Notes: generated by a model not told the origin, from the sequence alone. Positions 27,144 through 37,215 are shown, counted from the stretch's first letter. The stretch is 61,251 bases of DNA from Neisseria wadsworthii 9715 (GCF_000227765.1 NZ_JH165159.1:743716-804966); one strand, 5' to 3'. Numbers and translations: made by a program.

Positions 27144-28146
27144 AACCCAAGCATCTACGAGCACAGCAAGCGTTTTGTGGCCGCGCCTGGTGGCCGATAT
27201 CGGCGGCACGAACGCACGGTTTGCGCTGGAAACATCTCCTCAGAAAATCGAAAAAGTAGAAGTGCTGCCGTGTAATGATTACGATACGGTTGTGGATGCG
27301 ATTAAAGAATATCTCAGCCGCGTAGATAATCCGACTATCAAACATGCGGCCATTGCCATTGCCAATCCGATTGTGGGGGATTGGGTGCAGATGACCAACC
27401 ACCATTGGGCGTTTTCCATTGAAACCACACGCCAAGCTTTGCATTTGGAAACTTTATTGTTTTTAAATGATTTTACTGCGCAGGCTTTGGCGATTACCAA
27501 AATGGATTCCGACAAACTGGTGCAGATAGGCGGTTCCGCGCCGATTCCAAATGCACCGAAAGCCGTGCTCGGCCCGGGCACGGGTTTGGGTGTGAGCGGG
27601 TTGATTCCGAACGGCGATAATACTTATACCGCGCTGGCAGGAGAGGGCGGCCATGTGAGCTTTGCGCCTTTTGACGATGCGGAAATTCTGATTTGGCAGT
27701 ATGCGAAGAAGAAATTCGGCCACGTTTCAGCCGAGCGTTTTTTGAGTGGCGCAGGCTTGGGGCTGATTTACGAATCGCTGGCGGCGCGCGAGGGAGTTAA
27801 GCCGCAGAAGCTGACGCCTTCAGGAATCAGCGAGCGCGCCTTGAGCGGCACCTCCCCTTTATGCCGCTTAACATTGGATATTTTCTGCGCCATGCTGGGT
27901 ACGGTTTCATCCAACCTTGCGCTCACTTTGGGTGCGAGGGGTGGTGTTTATCTTTGCGGCGGCATTATCCCGCGTTTTATTGACTATTTTAAAAACTCAC
28001 CGTTCCGTAACCGCTTTGAAAGTAAGGGCCGATTTGATGCCTATTTGGCAGCCATTCCGGTGTATATCGTGCTGGCGGACTATCCGGGCATTTCCGGTGC
28101 GGCGGTGGCTCTGGAAAACGAATTGTCTGCCAAAGGCATTCGATAA
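27124..28146 (+). CDS. glk: Glucokinase
   Basis: ATP-dependent glucose phosphorylation. 340 residues from ATG 27124; the frame opens at TTG 27115, but AAAAGG (27110-27114) suits the ATG. Phosphate motif [13 protein letters not shown], substrate region [23 protein letters not shown], and the [10 protein letters not shown] and LCGGIIPRF segments are typical of bacterial Glk. The start lies inside pgl, implying translational coupling. Confidence 0.96.
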   Translation: MSTTQTKTQASTSTASVLWPRLVADIGGTNARFALETSPQKIEKVEVLPCNDYDTVVDAIKEYLSRVDNPTIKHAAIAIANPIVGDWVQMTNHHWAFSIETTRQALHLETLLFLNDFTAQALAITKMDSDKLVQIGGSAPIPNAPKAVLGPGTGLGVSGLIPNGDNTYTALAGEGGHVSFAPFDDAEILIWQYAKKKFGHVSAERFLSGAGLGLIYESLAAREGVKPQKLTPSGISERALSGTSPLCRLTLDIFCAMLGTVSSNLALTLGARGGVYLCGGIIPRFIDYFKNSPFRNRFESKGRFDAYLAAIPVYIVLADYPGISGAAVALENELSAKGIR

Positions 28147-28231
28147 AAGAGTACATGATTTTCCGCAAATATGCTGAATTTGTGGAAAACTGTAATAATG
28201 CAGCTTTAAATAAAAACGGTATGCGGCACTT

Positions 28232-28370
28232 TTCAGACAGGCATGATGATTACCTGCGCCGACAACCGGAACATTTTATAGCCGAATCATTTTTAAACAG
28301 TATTATAGAGTTTACTTATCATCTTAACCGGCTGTTTTAAATGGATTGAACTATATAATGCCTGTCTGAA
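28232..28370. repeat. Widely spaced inverted DUS copies upstream of hexR
   Basis: TTCAGACAGGCA at 28232-28243 and TGCCTGTCTGAA at 28359-28370, 115 bases apart. The region between is AT-rich and may hold a hexR promoter. Confidence 0.8.
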
Positions 28371-28423
28371 AACAGAGTTTACGCGCTTCCTGAAGAACAA
28401 ATCCAAGCACAAGGAACGATAAA

Positions 28424-29284
28424 ATGTTGAGTAAAATCAGTGAATTCTTAAGCGAATTATCTGGTGCCGAGCGGAAAGTGGCCGAATGCGCTTTGGCCGA
28501 GCCGAAATGGTTTGTGCATGCGGCGGTGGCAGAAATTGCCGAACGCGCATCCGTGAGCCAGCCTACGGTTATCCGTTTTTGCCGCAGCCTCGGCTATAAA
28601 GGCCTGCCTGAATTTAAGCTGGCTTTGTCGGCCAGTATCGGCCATGAAGGCATGCCGTATGTACATGCTGAGCTCAACAGCGACGACGATATGGGCGATG
28701 TGATGGAAAAAGTGCTGGGTAATACCGCTGCTTCCATACTTGGCGCGCGCCGCTATTTGAATGAAACTGAGTTGGAAAATGCCATTGCCATGCTGACCCA
28801 TGCGCGCCGAATCGAATTTTACGGTGTGGGTAATTCGGGCATTGTCGCGCAGGATGCGCAACACAAATTTTTCCGTTTCGGTATGTCTACAGTGGCTTAT
28901 TCCGATCCGCATATCCAATTGATGGCTGCATCGGTATTGAGTGACCAAGATGTGCTGGTGGTGATTTCCAACTCGGGTTCGTCGATTGAAGTATTGGATG
29001 CTGTGAGTATTGCCAAAGAAAACGGTGCTTCTGTGATTGCGATTACGCGGGCTGATTCTGCTTTGGCACACCTTGCCGATTGTGTGTTGAATGTGGCTTC
29101 TTCGGAAAACAGCGAGCAATACACGCCCATGGTGTCACGCTTGTTGCAGCTTGTGGTGGTGGATATTTTAGCAATCGGCTTGGCCTTGCGATTGGGGGAA
29201 ACCGCCAGCTTACAATTGCAAAAAGGCAAACGCAGCATTTACAGCAAGCGTGTGGAATATGAGCCGCAAGACAATAAAAAATAG
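28424..29284 (+). CDS. hexR: HexR, RpiR-family transcriptional regulator
   Basis: 286 residues with an N-terminal RpiR helix-turn-helix (SVSQPTVIRFCRSLGYKG) and a C-terminal SIS sugar-phosphate domain (YGVGNSGIVAQDAQHKFFRFG, then VVISNSGSSIEVLDA). HexR represses sugar catabolic genes and is released by KDPG in other proteobacteria. Its place at the end of zwf-pgl-glk fits this role. CAAGGAACG precedes the ATG. In N. meningitidis I recall pgi following; here a DUF3360 gene follows instead. Confidence 0.95.
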   Translation: MLSKISEFLSELSGAERKVAECALAEPKWFVHAAVAEIAERASVSQPTVIRFCRSLGYKGLPEFKLALSASIGHEGMPYVHAELNSDDDMGDVMEKVLGNTAASILGARRYLNETELENAIAMLTHARRIEFYGVGNSGIVAQDAQHKFFRFGMSTVAYSDPHIQLMAASVLSDQDVLVVISNSGSSIEVLDAVSIAKENGASVIAITRADSALAHLADCVLNVASSENSEQYTPMVSRLLQLVVVDILAIGLALRLGETASLQLQKGKRSIYSKRVEYEPQDNKK

Positions 29285-29331
29285 TAGATTTCAGTATTTT
29301 ATTTAGATGTAAGTAAATTACTCAGACCTTC

Positions 29332-29380
29332 GGAAATTACTTCGGGTGGATTTAAACCGCTAGGGTAATTTCCGTTTTTT
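29332..29380 (+). terminator. Terminator after hexR
   Basis: GGAAATTAC (29332-29340) pairs with GTAATTTCC (29365-29373), followed by GTTTTTT. A 24-base inner part can form a smaller GGTGG/CCGCT hairpin. There is no DUS in it, which is unusual for this window. Confidence 0.8.
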
Positions 29381-29498
29381 ATTGGAAAATATGAAAAAGC
29401 TTCATGTTGTTTTGCTATTTTGAAACCTTGTGCTAATATCCGCCCACAAATAAATTTGATAAAAAAAGTTAATTTTATAAAACAATAAGGAGATGATT

Positions 29499-30965
29499 GT
29501 GAGCCACTCGCACGAGAAACCTTATGCAGAACTGCATAAGCCGAGTTCGGACTTTCCAACCCGAAATGAATATTTGGAACACGAGCTGCAAATCATGCAA
29601 CCGAAACGCTGGCGTGCCAACCTGCCGTTTCGTGACTACCGTTTTGAATTTGAAGACATGATTCCCGCCATGGCCGGCACCATCGGTAAAGTTGTGATGG
29701 TGGGTGCCGTGGCGGCAGCTTTTGCCGGCCCGCTTGGTTTGCCAGAAGGCTTTGTATTGGAAAATGTGCGTTATGAGTTGCTCATCGCATCTATTTTTAT
29801 TCTTCTATTGTCAGGTTTTTTTCTGCCTACTGCCAATCTGCCGGGTACGCACGGCCCATTAATTCCGCTAATTCCGCTGGTTGTTGCAGCCGGCGGTCAT
29901 CCGTTGGCATTTGGTTTGCTAATCGGCTTATTTGGATTTTTGCTCGGCATTTCCAAAGGCGGGAGTTTGATGGCTAAACTTACCAGTAACGGTGTGTGCG
30001 GAGGGCTGCTGCTTTATCTCGGCTTTATCGGTACGACCGGACAGGTGAAAAAACTGTTCACTTGGGCTGAAGGTTTCAATATGCCGCATATCGCGTTTAT
30101 TGTGATATTGGGCACGATATTGTTATACGCCCTGTTGGAGCACTGGCAGAAACGTTGGCTGGCCGTACCTTTAGGCTGTTTGCTCGCTGGAGTGACTGCA
30201 TATTTGCTGGGTGCGCCGTTTGAGTTTAAAACCGCCCCCGGCCTGCCGCCGATGAGTCCTGCTTACTGGTGGGGCGAAAACAGCGGCTGGATGCTCGGTT
30301 TGCCGACTATGGAAAGTTTCTTGGCGGTGTTCCCTTTTGCCGTGTTGGCGGTGGCGATGTGGTCGCCGGATTTCCTCGGACACCAAGTGTTCCAAAAAAT
30401 CAGCTATCCCGAGCGCACGGAAAAAGTACATATGAATATCGACGATACCATGATCAGCTGTTCTGCCAGACAAACAGTCGGCTCCATCTTGGGCGGTGCG
30501 AACTTTTCTTCTTCGTGGGGCACTTATATCGTGCCGGCGTCGATTGCTAAACGCCCGATTCCCGCTGGTGCGGTGTTGACTGCTTTGTTCTGTATTGTTG
30601 CCGGCATTTGGGGCTATCCGATGGACTTGGCGATTTGGCAGCCTGTGTTAAGCGTGGCTTTGGTGGTGGGCGTGTATGTGCCGCTCTTGGAAGCGGGAAT
30701 GGAAATGACCCGTAAAGGGAAAACCACGCAATCTGCTGCGGTTGTGGTATTTGCTTCTGCTTTGGTTAATCCGGTGTTTGGTTGGTCTTTGACCATGCTG
30801 CTCGATAATTTGGGTTTGATCGGCTGTAAGGAGCGTAGTACGGAGCTGGGTTTTGCCGGTAGGGTGGTTGTTCCGTTGGTCGGCTTTACGATTTTGTGTG
30901 TGGCTATGGGCGCAGTGGGTATGTTTCCCGGTATTCCGGCATTTTTGGAGCAATTCCGTAATTAA
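29499..30965 (+). CDS. DUF3360 family multi-pass membrane protein (putative transporter)
   Basis: About 488 residues with some eleven to twelve hydrophobic helices; it resembles the DUF3360 family, distantly like SulP/xanthine permeases. Motifs visible: FLPTANLPGTHGPLIPLIP in an early helix pair, FGFLLGISKGGSLMAKL, and MISCSARQTVGSILGG later. I choose GTG 29499 (MSHSHEKPYAEL) because AAGGAG (29487-29492) directly abuts the ATG at 29493 and leaves it no spacing, while the GTG has 6 bases. The substrate is unknown. It stands alone between the hexR terminator and a DUS pair. Confidence 0.8.
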   Translation: MSHSHEKPYAELHKPSSDFPTRNEYLEHELQIMQPKRWRANLPFRDYRFEFEDMIPAMAGTIGKVVMVGAVAAAFAGPLGLPEGFVLENVRYELLIASIFILLLSGFFLPTANLPGTHGPLIPLIPLVVAAGGHPLAFGLLIGLFGFLLGISKGGSLMAKLTSNGVCGGLLLYLGFIGTTGQVKKLFTWAEGFNMPHIAFIVILGTILLYALLEHWQKRWLAVPLGCLLAGVTAYLLGAPFEFKTAPGLPPMSPAYWWGENSGWMLGLPTMESFLAVFPFAVLAVAMWSPDFLGHQVFQKISYPERTEKVHMNIDDTMISCSARQTVGSILGGANFSSSWGTYIVPASIAKRPIPAGAVLTALFCIVAGIWGYPMDLAIWQPVLSVALVVGVYVPLLEAGMEMTRKGKTTQSAAVVVFASALVNPVFGWSLTMLLDNLGLIGCKERSTELGFAGRVVVPLVGFTILCVAMGAVGMFPGIPAFLEQFRN

Positions 30966-31018
30966 CCTAGTATGACGAACGTACTGTTTTTAAGTTGACA
31001 CACTATAATTAAAAAGAA

Positions 31019-31048
31019 TGCCTGTCTGAAAACTTTTTCAGACAGGCA
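31019..31048. terminator. Bidirectional DUS-pair terminator
   Basis: TGCCTGTCTGAA (31019-31030) and TTCAGACAGGCA (31037-31048) between the convergent DUF3360 and HerA-like genes. Just upstream (30965-30982) is a fragment TAGTATGACGAACGTACT of the dispersed GTCATACTCGGG repeat. Confidence 0.8.
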
Positions 31049-31062
31049 TTCGCTTATACAGC

Positions 31063-32589
31063 TCATTTCATCATGTTTTTAATCACACCCATAATGCTGC
31101 GGGAAATGGCACGTGTAACTTGTTTATTAAGCTGATCGCCAACCGAGTCGGCCAAGTCATAAGCCATGCCTTGATTGGATTTTTTGCGGCTGCCGAACAA
31201 TCCGCCAAGAAAACCGCCAACAATGCCGTCTTTTTCAGCAGGCTGGCTTTTGGCTGTGTTTGCTTGTTCTTTTGCTTCTGCCTGCGCTTGCGTTTCCGCT
31301 GCTTTTTGCGTGTTTAATTCCTGCAAAGCTTCATAGGCCGAATAATTGTCGATAGCATCTTTATAGGCCGGATAAAGCGTATCGGTTTGATACATTCTGT
31401 TGCGCTCGTCTGCGCTGATCGGGTTTAGCTGGGATTGAGGAGGCATCACATTGGCGCGTTCCACAATGCCCGGCATGCCTTTTTCATCTAAAAAAGACAC
31501 CAATGCTTCGCCTACGCCCAATTCGGTAATCACTTCGGCCACTTTTAAATTCGGGTTGCTGCGGAATGTATCGGCAGCGGCGCGCACAGCTTTTTGGTCG
31601 CGCGGGGTAAAGGCGCGCAAAGCATGTTGCACACGGTTGCCGAGCTGGCCGAGGATGGCGTCGGGCAAATCCAACGGGTTTTGGGTAATGAAATACACGC
31701 CCACGCCTTTGGAGCGGATCAGGCGCACCACTTGCTCAACCTGCTCCACCAAAGCGGGCGCGGCATTGTCAAACATCAGGTGCGCTTCGTCGAAAAACAT
31801 CACGAATTTGGGTTTGTCCAAATCGCCTACTTCGGGTAACGTTTGGAACAATTCCGCCAGAAACCACAGTAAAAACGCGCTATACATGCGCGGGCTGCGC
31901 ATCAGTTTTTCCGAATTCAGAATATTGATAACGCCCTTGCTGCCCTCGGTTTGCATCCAGTCTTGCAGATTCAGCTCCGGCTCGCCGAAGAAACGCTCGG
32001 CACCTTCGTTTTCAAGTACCAAAAGCTGGCGCTGGATGGCACCCACACTGGCAGCAGATACATTGCCGTATTGCGAGCGGTATTCTTTGGCGTTATCTGA
32101 GACATGTTGTAGAATGCCGCGCAAGTCTTTCAAGTCGATTAAGTGCCAGCCGTTGTCGTCGGCCACTTTAAACACAAGATTGAGCAGGCCTTCTTGCGTG
32201 TCGTTCAGGTTCATTAAGCGGGAGAGTAACATCGGGCCCATTTGGGAGATGGTTACGCGGACGGGAATGCCGGTTTCGCCGTATACGTCCCAAAAACGTA
32301 CGGGAAACGCGCTTAAATAAGATGAATCCAAACCATATTCGGCCATACGTTCGCCCACTTTGCCGCCGTTGCCGCCGGCACGGCATAAGCCCGACAAATC
32401 GCCTTTCACATCGCCTAAAAACACAGGGATGCCTTGATTGCTGAAAGTTTCCGCCATTTTACGCAGGGTCACGGTTTTACCCGTGCCGGTGGCGCCGGCA
32501 ATCAGGCCGTGGCGGTTGCACATTCTGCCGATAATATCGATGGGGTGTTTGCCGTCTATGGAAAATGCAATGGTCAGCGGTGTGGTCAT
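31063..32589 (-). CDS. HerA-like ATPase, DUF853 family (YjgR-like)
   Basis: 508 residues. Walker A GATGTGKTVTLRKM near residues 32-45, Walker B VMFFDEAHLMF, and the arginine/sensor segment FITQNPLDLPDAILGQLGNRVQHALRAF define the HerA/FtsK-type family. The C-terminal 100 residues are Gln/Ala-rich with a Gly-rich patch (GIVGGFLGGLFGSRKK). The cellular job is not established, though the fold suggests DNA or membrane-associated translocation. No NurA-like partner is nearby. The ribosome site (AAGGATATTCCC) is reasonable. Confidence 0.9.
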   Translation of the reverse strand: MTTPLTIAFSIDGKHPIDIIGRMCNRHGLIAGATGTGKTVTLRKMAETFSNQGIPVFLGDVKGDLSGLCRAGGNGGKVGERMAEYGLDSSYLSAFPVRFWDVYGETGIPVRVTISQMGPMLLSRLMNLNDTQEGLLNLVFKVADDNGWHLIDLKDLRGILQHVSDNAKEYRSQYGNVSAASVGAIQRQLLVLENEGAERFFGEPELNLQDWMQTEGSKGVINILNSEKLMRSPRMYSAFLLWFLAELFQTLPEVGDLDKPKFVMFFDEAHLMFDNAAPALVEQVEQVVRLIRSKGVGVYFITQNPLDLPDAILGQLGNRVQHALRAFTPRDQKAVRAAADTFRSNPNLKVAEVITELGVGEALVSFLDEKGMPGIVERANVMPPQSQLNPISADERNRMYQTDTLYPAYKDAIDNYSAYEALQELNTQKAAETQAQAEAKEQANTAKSQPAEKDGIVGGFLGGLFGSRKKSNQGMAYDLADSVGDQLNKQVTRAISRSIMGVIKNMMK

Positions 32590-33156
32590 TTTGGGAATAT
32601 CCTTGAAAACAAAAGATTAAGTTCGCTTATTTTAGCGTAATGTCAAATGCCTGTCTGAAAAGTTTATTTGCGATAGCTTCGACGAAGCCCTGTTTTCAGA
32701 CAGGTATGATTTAAGAATGCAGCTGAGAAGCTGAATATTTTATAATATTCTCTTAATAATTACTGTAATATGCTATTTGAATTTTATGATTATAAAGCTA
32801 TGGTTCCCCTATAACGAATACAGGGTTTCTTGACTGTATCATTATTATTCCAGCTTTCACCGATTAACTTTTAAAGTGTGTCGTTTGCTTAGGTTGATAT
32901 ATGTAATTATTTTTATTTAATAATTTTTATATCAAAATTAGGATAATCATAAATAATTTAAATTCTAAATCTAGTTTATAGTTTTAATAACGAAAATTTT
33001 TTGCTATAGTCCGCTTCATGATTCACCCTGAAGAGGGCAATTAAGATAAAATACCAAGATATGAATACCGAAGATACTTGTTATTTTTACGCTTTCAAAT
33101 TTACGCTTTCAAACAAATAAACACAACCACTCATTGATAAATAAAAGGAGCAAATC
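32590..33156. other. AT-rich leader region of katA
   Basis: No gene is visible in 567 bases. A DUS at 32648-32659 faces a variant TTCAGACAGGTA at 32695-32706. From 32740 to 33060 the DNA is very AT-rich. TTGCTATAGTCCGCTTCATG near 33000 and several ATAG/CTAT pieces around 32770-32815 could belong to a peroxide-responsive promoter, but I cannot define an OxyR site. AAAGGAGCAAATC precedes katA. Confidence 0.5.
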
Positions 33157-34665
33157 ATGAGCAAATGTCCCGTAACCCATTTAACCATGAGCAACGGCGC
33201 ACCTGTTGCCGACAACCAAAACAGCCTGACCGCCGGCCCGCGCGGCCCCTTGTTGGCGCAGGATTTGTGGCTGAATGAAAAACTGGCCGACTTCGCCCGC
33301 GAAGTGATTCCCGAACGCCGCATGCACGCCAAAGGTTCGGGCGCGTTCGGTACGTTTACCGTTACCAACGACATCACCAAATACACCCGCGCTTCCATTT
33401 TCAGCAAAGTCGGCAAAAAAACCGAAATGTTCGCCCGCTTCACTACCGTAGCCGGCGAGCGCGGTGCGGCCGATGCCGAGCGCGATATCCGTGGTTTCGC
33501 CTTAAAGTTCTACACCGAAGAAGGCAACTGGGATATGGTGGGTAACAACACGCCGGTATTCTTCCTGCGCGACCCGCGTAAATTCCCTGATTTGAACAAA
33601 GCGGTTAAACGCGATCCGCGCACCAATATGCGCTCGGCCACCAACAACTGGGATTTCTGGACGCTGCTGCCTGAGTCTTTCCACCAAGTAACCGTTGTAA
33701 TGAGTGACCGCGGTATTCCTGCTTCTTACCGTCACATGCACGGCTTCGGTTCGCACACTTACAGCTTCTGGAACGAAGCGGGCGAGCGTTTCTGGGTGAA
33801 ATTCCACTTCCGCACCCAACAAGGCATTAAAAACCTGACCAACGAAGAAGCCGCCGCCATTATCGCCAACGACCGCGAGAGCCATCAGCGCGACCTGTAC
33901 GAGTCTATCGAGAAAGGCGATTTCCCGAAATGGACCATGTATGTACAAATCATGCCCGAAGCCGATGCGGAAAAAGTGCCTTACCACCCGTTCGACCTAA
34001 CCAAAGTATGGCCGAAAAAAGACTATCCGCTGATTGAAGTGGGCGTGATGGAATTGAACCGCAACCCTGAAAACTTCTTTGCCGATGTAGAGCAATCCGC
34101 TTTCGCACCGAGCAATTTGGTCCCCGGCATCAGCGTTTCTCCCGACCGCATGCTGCAAGCCCGTTTGTTCAACTACGCCGATGCACAACGTTACCGCTTG
34201 GGCGTAAACCACAAACAGATTCCGGTAAACGCACCGCGCTGCCCCGTGCACAGCAATGCCCGCGACGGTTACGGCCGCGTGGACGGCAACTACGGCAGCA
34301 CCATTGCCTACGAACCCAACAGCTTCAAACAATGGCAGGAGCAATCGCAATACGCCGAGCCGCCTTTGAAAATCAACGGCGATGCGGCGCACTGGAACTA
34401 CCGCGAAGACGATTCCGACTACTTCAGCCAACCGCGCGCGCTGTTCAACCTGATGAGCTGCGAACAAAAAGAAACCTTGTTCAAAAACACCGCCGCTGCT
34501 ATGGGCGATGCGCCTGATTTCATCAAATACCGCCACATCCGCAACTGTAATGCCTGCGATCCGGCTTACGGTGAAGGCGTAGCAAAAGCCCTGGGCTTAA
34601 GCGTGGCCGATGCTATTGCAGCACGCGAAAGCGACCCCGCTTTAGGTCAACCCGGATTGCTGTAA
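33157..34665 (+). CDS. katA: Monofunctional haem catalase (clade 3)
   Basis: Breaks down hydrogen peroxide. 502 residues, the size of small-subunit clade 3 catalases. Distal His57 is in [15 protein letters not shown], the distal Asn in [11 protein letters not shown], and the proximal haem Tyr in [21 protein letters not shown] lies 8 bases before the ATG. Codon use is strongly GC-ending and C-rich, as expected for a highly expressed gene. Monocistronic. Confidence 0.97.
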   Translation: MSKCPVTHLTMSNGAPVADNQNSLTAGPRGPLLAQDLWLNEKLADFAREVIPERRMHAKGSGAFGTFTVTNDITKYTRASIFSKVGKKTEMFARFTTVAGERGAADAERDIRGFALKFYTEEGNWDMVGNNTPVFFLRDPRKFPDLNKAVKRDPRTNMRSATNNWDFWTLLPESFHQVTVVMSDRGIPASYRHMHGFGSHTYSFWNEAGERFWVKFHFRTQQGIKNLTNEEAAAIIANDRESHQRDLYESIEKGDFPKWTMYVQIMPEADAEKVPYHPFDLTKVWPKKDYPLIEVGVMELNRNPENFFADVEQSAFAPSNLVPGISVSPDRMLQARLFNYADAQRYRLGVNHKQIPVNAPRCPVHSNARDGYGRVDGNYGSTIAYEPNSFKQWQEQSQYAEPPLKINGDAAHWNYREDDSDYFSQPRALFNLMSCEQKETLFKNTAAAMGDAPDFIKYRHIRNCNACDPAYGEGVAKALGLSVADAIAARESDPALGQPGLL

Positions 34666-34758
34666 TGTGGTTGGATATGAGTGAAACTTTGGCCGAAATC
34701 ATCGGCCGGGTTTCTGAAAAAAGCAGGCAAAAATAAACCTGCTGATGTATAAACGGAA

Positions 34759-34790
34759 TGCCTGTCTGAAAATTTTCAGACAGGCATTTT
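34759..34790 (+). terminator. DUS-pair terminator after katA
   Basis: TGCCTGTCTGAA (34759-34770), TTCAGACAGGCA (34775-34786), then TTTTTTA. Confidence 0.85.
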
Positions 34791-34883
34791 TTATTATTCT
34801 GTGTGCTTATCACACTTGGACTTCACCTGAACATCTCGCATTTTAAAATATATAGTCAATTCACTTAAGTTTAATAACGATAC

Positions 34884-34961
34884 CGTCATACTCGGACTTG
34901 ACCCGAGTATCTTGAGTTCCAGTAACTTTAAGAGATACTCGGGTCAAGTCCGAGTATGACG
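34884..34961. repeat. Intact inverted-repeat element with 29-base perfect arms
   Basis: The left arm 34884-34912 (begins CGTCATACTCGGACTTGACC) is the exact complement of the right arm 34933-34961. The 20-base centre is TGAGTTCCAGTAACTTTA plus flanks. Each arm is itself nearly palindromic (ACTCGG-acttgac-CCGAGT). Related full or partial copies occur near 153, 3663, 9875, 30966, 39090, 59764 and 60868, always between genes. Confidence 0.9.
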
Positions 34962-35058
34962 AGCGTACTATTTTTTAATTTGATTACTATAGTTGGAAAT
35001 GTTCGGCTCGCATCTTAATGCGGTAAAAGCGTTATTTTTTAAGCTTAGTTGCTAGAAA

Positions 35059-35090
35059 TGCCTGTCTGAAAGTTTTCAGACAGGCATTTC
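35059..35090 (-). terminator. DUS-pair terminator after accD
   Basis: TGCCTGTCTGAA (35059-35070) and TTCAGACAGGCA (35075-35086). On the minus strand it follows the accD stop by 20 bases. Confidence 0.8.
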
Positions 35091-35109
35091 TATAACGACA
35101 AACTGTTTC

Positions 35110-35979
35110 TTAAGCAGCATCAACAGCCGATTCGCGGCGCAGCAAGGTAATCAAATCGGAGATGCGTTGTTTCATTTCACGGCGGTCGACAATTTGGTCG
35201 ATGGCACCTTTATCCAATAAGAATTCCGCACGCTGGAAGCCCTCCGGCAGGGTTTCGCGCACGGTTTGCTCAATCACGCGCGGGCCTGCGAAACCAATCA
35301 GTGCACCCGGTTCAGCCAACACAACATCGCCTAAAAACGCAAAGCTGGCAGACACGCCGCCCATGGTTGGGTCGGTCAGCACAGAAATAAAGGGTAGGCC
35401 TTTTTCGGTCAGCAAATGCAGGGAAGCGCTGGTTTTGGTCATCTGCATCAATGAGCTTAAACCTTCCTGCATACGCGCGCCGCCGCTGGCGGAAACGCAG
35501 ATAAAGCTGCAATGGTCGGCTACGGCACGGCGCACGCCTTGCACGAAACGCTCGCCTACTACGGAACCCATCGAGCCGCCGATAAAGCGGAATTCAAACG
35601 AAGCAATCACAACGGGCTGGCCGTTCATCGTACCTTTCATTACCACCAGCGCGTCATCTTCGTTGGTCAGTTTTTTAGCTGCGGAGAGGCGGTCGGGATA
35701 TTTTTTGCTGTCTTTGAATTTCAGAATATCGGTAGGCTTCACATTGGCGGCGATTTCTTCACGGCCTTCGGCATCCAGCAGTAAATCCAAACGCTCTCGG
35801 GCGGTCATGGCATTGTGATGGTTGCATTTCGGGCACACGTTTTGGTTATGGGCCAAATCGGTTGCGTATAAAGTTGCGGAACAAGACGGGCATTTATGCC
35901 ACAGGCCTTCGGGAATGCCCGATTTGCCGTTTTCGTCTTTTTTAATTTTGGGCGGAAGAATTTTATCCAGCCAGCTCAT
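35110..35979 (-). CDS. accD: Acetyl-CoA carboxylase carboxyltransferase subunit beta
   Basis: Transfers carboxyl from biotin to acetyl-CoA, the committed step of fatty acid synthesis, with AccA. 289 residues. The N-terminal four-Cys zinc ribbon ([16 protein letters not shown]) and the crotonase-like carboxyltransferase core ([40 protein letters not shown]) are complete. GGAGTCGACC precedes the ATG, and a DUS lies at 35999-36010. It follows trpA on the same strand with a small exported protein between; trpA-accD adjacency is common. Confidence 0.97.
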   Translation of the reverse strand: MSWLDKILPPKIKKDENGKSGIPEGLWHKCPSCSATLYATDLAHNQNVCPKCNHHNAMTARERLDLLLDAEGREEIAANVKPTDILKFKDSKKYPDRLSAAKKLTNEDDALVVMKGTMNGQPVVIASFEFRFIGGSMGSVVGERFVQGVRRAVADHCSFICVSASGGARMQEGLSSLMQMTKTSASLHLLTEKGLPFISVLTDPTMGGVSASFAFLGDVVLAEPGALIGFAGPRVIEQTVRETLPEGFQRAEFLLDKGAIDQIVDRREMKQRISDLITLLRRESAVDAA

Positions 35980-36029
35980 GGTCGACTCCTTGAATGTGTT
36001 CAGACAGGCATTGGCCCATCCGCGATGTT

Positions 36030-36332
36030 TTAGTAGTAATCCGTGATATGGGCATATTGCCGCAACACTTTGCTGATTCGGGCGTTGCTCCGGTATGTAC
36101 GGATAAGTTTCGGGTATTGCTTATTGGCTGTTGAGCAGGCTGCTTGTGTTTCGGCAGCGATGCGGCGTTGCTCTTTTTGAGGTAAATCAGGATCAAATTC
36201 TCCGGCGAAGTGTGCGCAATCTTTCGCATGTTCAATAAAAACAGCTACTTCACGCGGATAAGATATATGGGTTTCAGCTTTCGCAGCAGGCAATATAGCC
36301 AGCAAAAGCAGGATTGGCAATTGTTTTTTCAT
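36030..36332 (-). CDS. Small exported hypothetical protein
   Basis: 100 residues with a Sec signal ([20 protein letters not shown]), then an 80-residue helical, charged domain with two Cys ([13 protein letters not shown] and [12 protein letters not shown]) that could pair. The motif '[23 protein letters not shown]' style resembles lysozyme-inhibitor-sized periplasmic proteins only in size; I do not recognise it. It lies 13 bases downstream of trpA and may be cotranscribed with it. Unusual as an insertion in a trpA-accD unit. Confidence 0.7.
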   Translation of the reverse strand: MKKQLPILLLLAILPAAKAETHISYPREVAVFIEHAKDCAHFAGEFDPDLPQKEQRRIAAETQAACSTANKQYPKLIRTYRSNARISKVLRQYAHITDYY

Positions 36333-36345
36333 AACTGCATCAGTA

Positions 36346-37128
36346 TCACAGCGCCGCTTTGAGCTCTTTAACCAACGCGCCGACTGCTTCGGCCTCTTTA
36401 CCCAGATGATGCTCGATTTCTTTCACAATCCTGCTGCCGACAATCACCGCATCGGCAATTTGGCTGATTTTTCGGGCGCTTTCGATGTCGTTGATGCCGA
36501 AACCCACGCCAATCGGAATCGAGATGTATTTGCGCAATACGGCAATTTTTTCAGCCACGGCTTCCGTATCAAGCGCAGCGGAGCCGGTTACGCCTTTGAG
36601 CGACACATAATAAACGAAGCCGCCCGCATGCTCGGCAATGGCTTGGATACGCGCTTCGCCGGTGGTTGGTGCAATCAGGAAAATACAGTCTATGCTCGCC
36701 TCTTGCAGCACTTTCTGTAAAGGAGCGATGGTTTCAACCGGGTCATCTACGGTTAACACGCCGTCCACGCCGGCAGCTTTAGCGGCGTGGGCAAATTCGG
36801 TGTAACCCATTCTGTGTATGGGATTCAGATAGCCCATCAACACTACGGGCGTGGTTTGGTTGGTTTGGCGGAACTCTGCCACGGCAGCCAATACGTCTTT
36901 CAACGAAACACCGTTAGCCAATGCGCGTTCTGCGGCACGTTGAATGGTAGGGCCGTCGGCCATCGGATCGGAAAAGGGCACGCCCAATTCAAGAATATCC
37001 GCGCCGTTTTCCGCCATGCTGTGCATGATGCTGACGGTGGTCGAAATGTCGGGATCGCCGGCTGTGATGTAGGTAATCAGGGCTTTTTTGCCGTTTAAGG
37101 CGGAGAAAGTGGTTGAGATTCTGCTCAT
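36346..37128 (-). CDS. trpA: Tryptophan synthase alpha chain
   Basis: Cleaves indole-3-glycerol phosphate to indole, passed to TrpB. 260 residues; catalytic Glu in DILELGVPFSDPMADGP with Asp in the same motif, and phosphate-site GVGFGIND. There is no trpB in the window, and trpC lies alone at 59830, so trp genes are scattered as in other Neisseria. GGAAACCTAC precedes the ATG. Confidence 0.97.
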   Translation of the reverse strand: MSRISTTFSALNGKKALITYITAGDPDISTTVSIMHSMAENGADILELGVPFSDPMADGPTIQRAAERALANGVSLKDVLAAVAEFRQTNQTTPVVLMGYLNPIHRMGYTEFAHAAKAAGVDGVLTVDDPVETIAPLQKVLQEASIDCIFLIAPTTGEARIQAIAEHAGGFVYYVSLKGVTGSAALDTEAVAEKIAVLRKYISIPIGVGFGINDIESARKISQIADAVIVGSRIVKEIEHHLGKEAEAVGALVKELKAAL

Positions 37129-37150
37129 GTAGGTTTCCGGTTTTGATGTT

Positions 37151-37197
37151 TTCAGACAGGCATCAGCATGTCAAACTTTATTATATGCCTGTCTGAA
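37151..37197. repeat. Inverted DUS pair
   Basis: TTCAGACAGGCA (37151-37162) and TGCCTGTCTGAA (37186-37197), between trpA and the PFL-family gene. Confidence 0.85.
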
Positions 37198-37215
37198 AAT
37201 TTCTACCAACAGGGT

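Larger units (their letters stand above)
34666..35109. other. Gene-free spacer between katA and accD
   Basis: It holds a GGCCGA/TCGGCC hairpin just after katA (34691-34707), two DUS-pair terminators (34759-34786 and 35059-35086) and the full inverted-repeat element (34884-34961). No ORF of interest. Confidence 0.8.
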
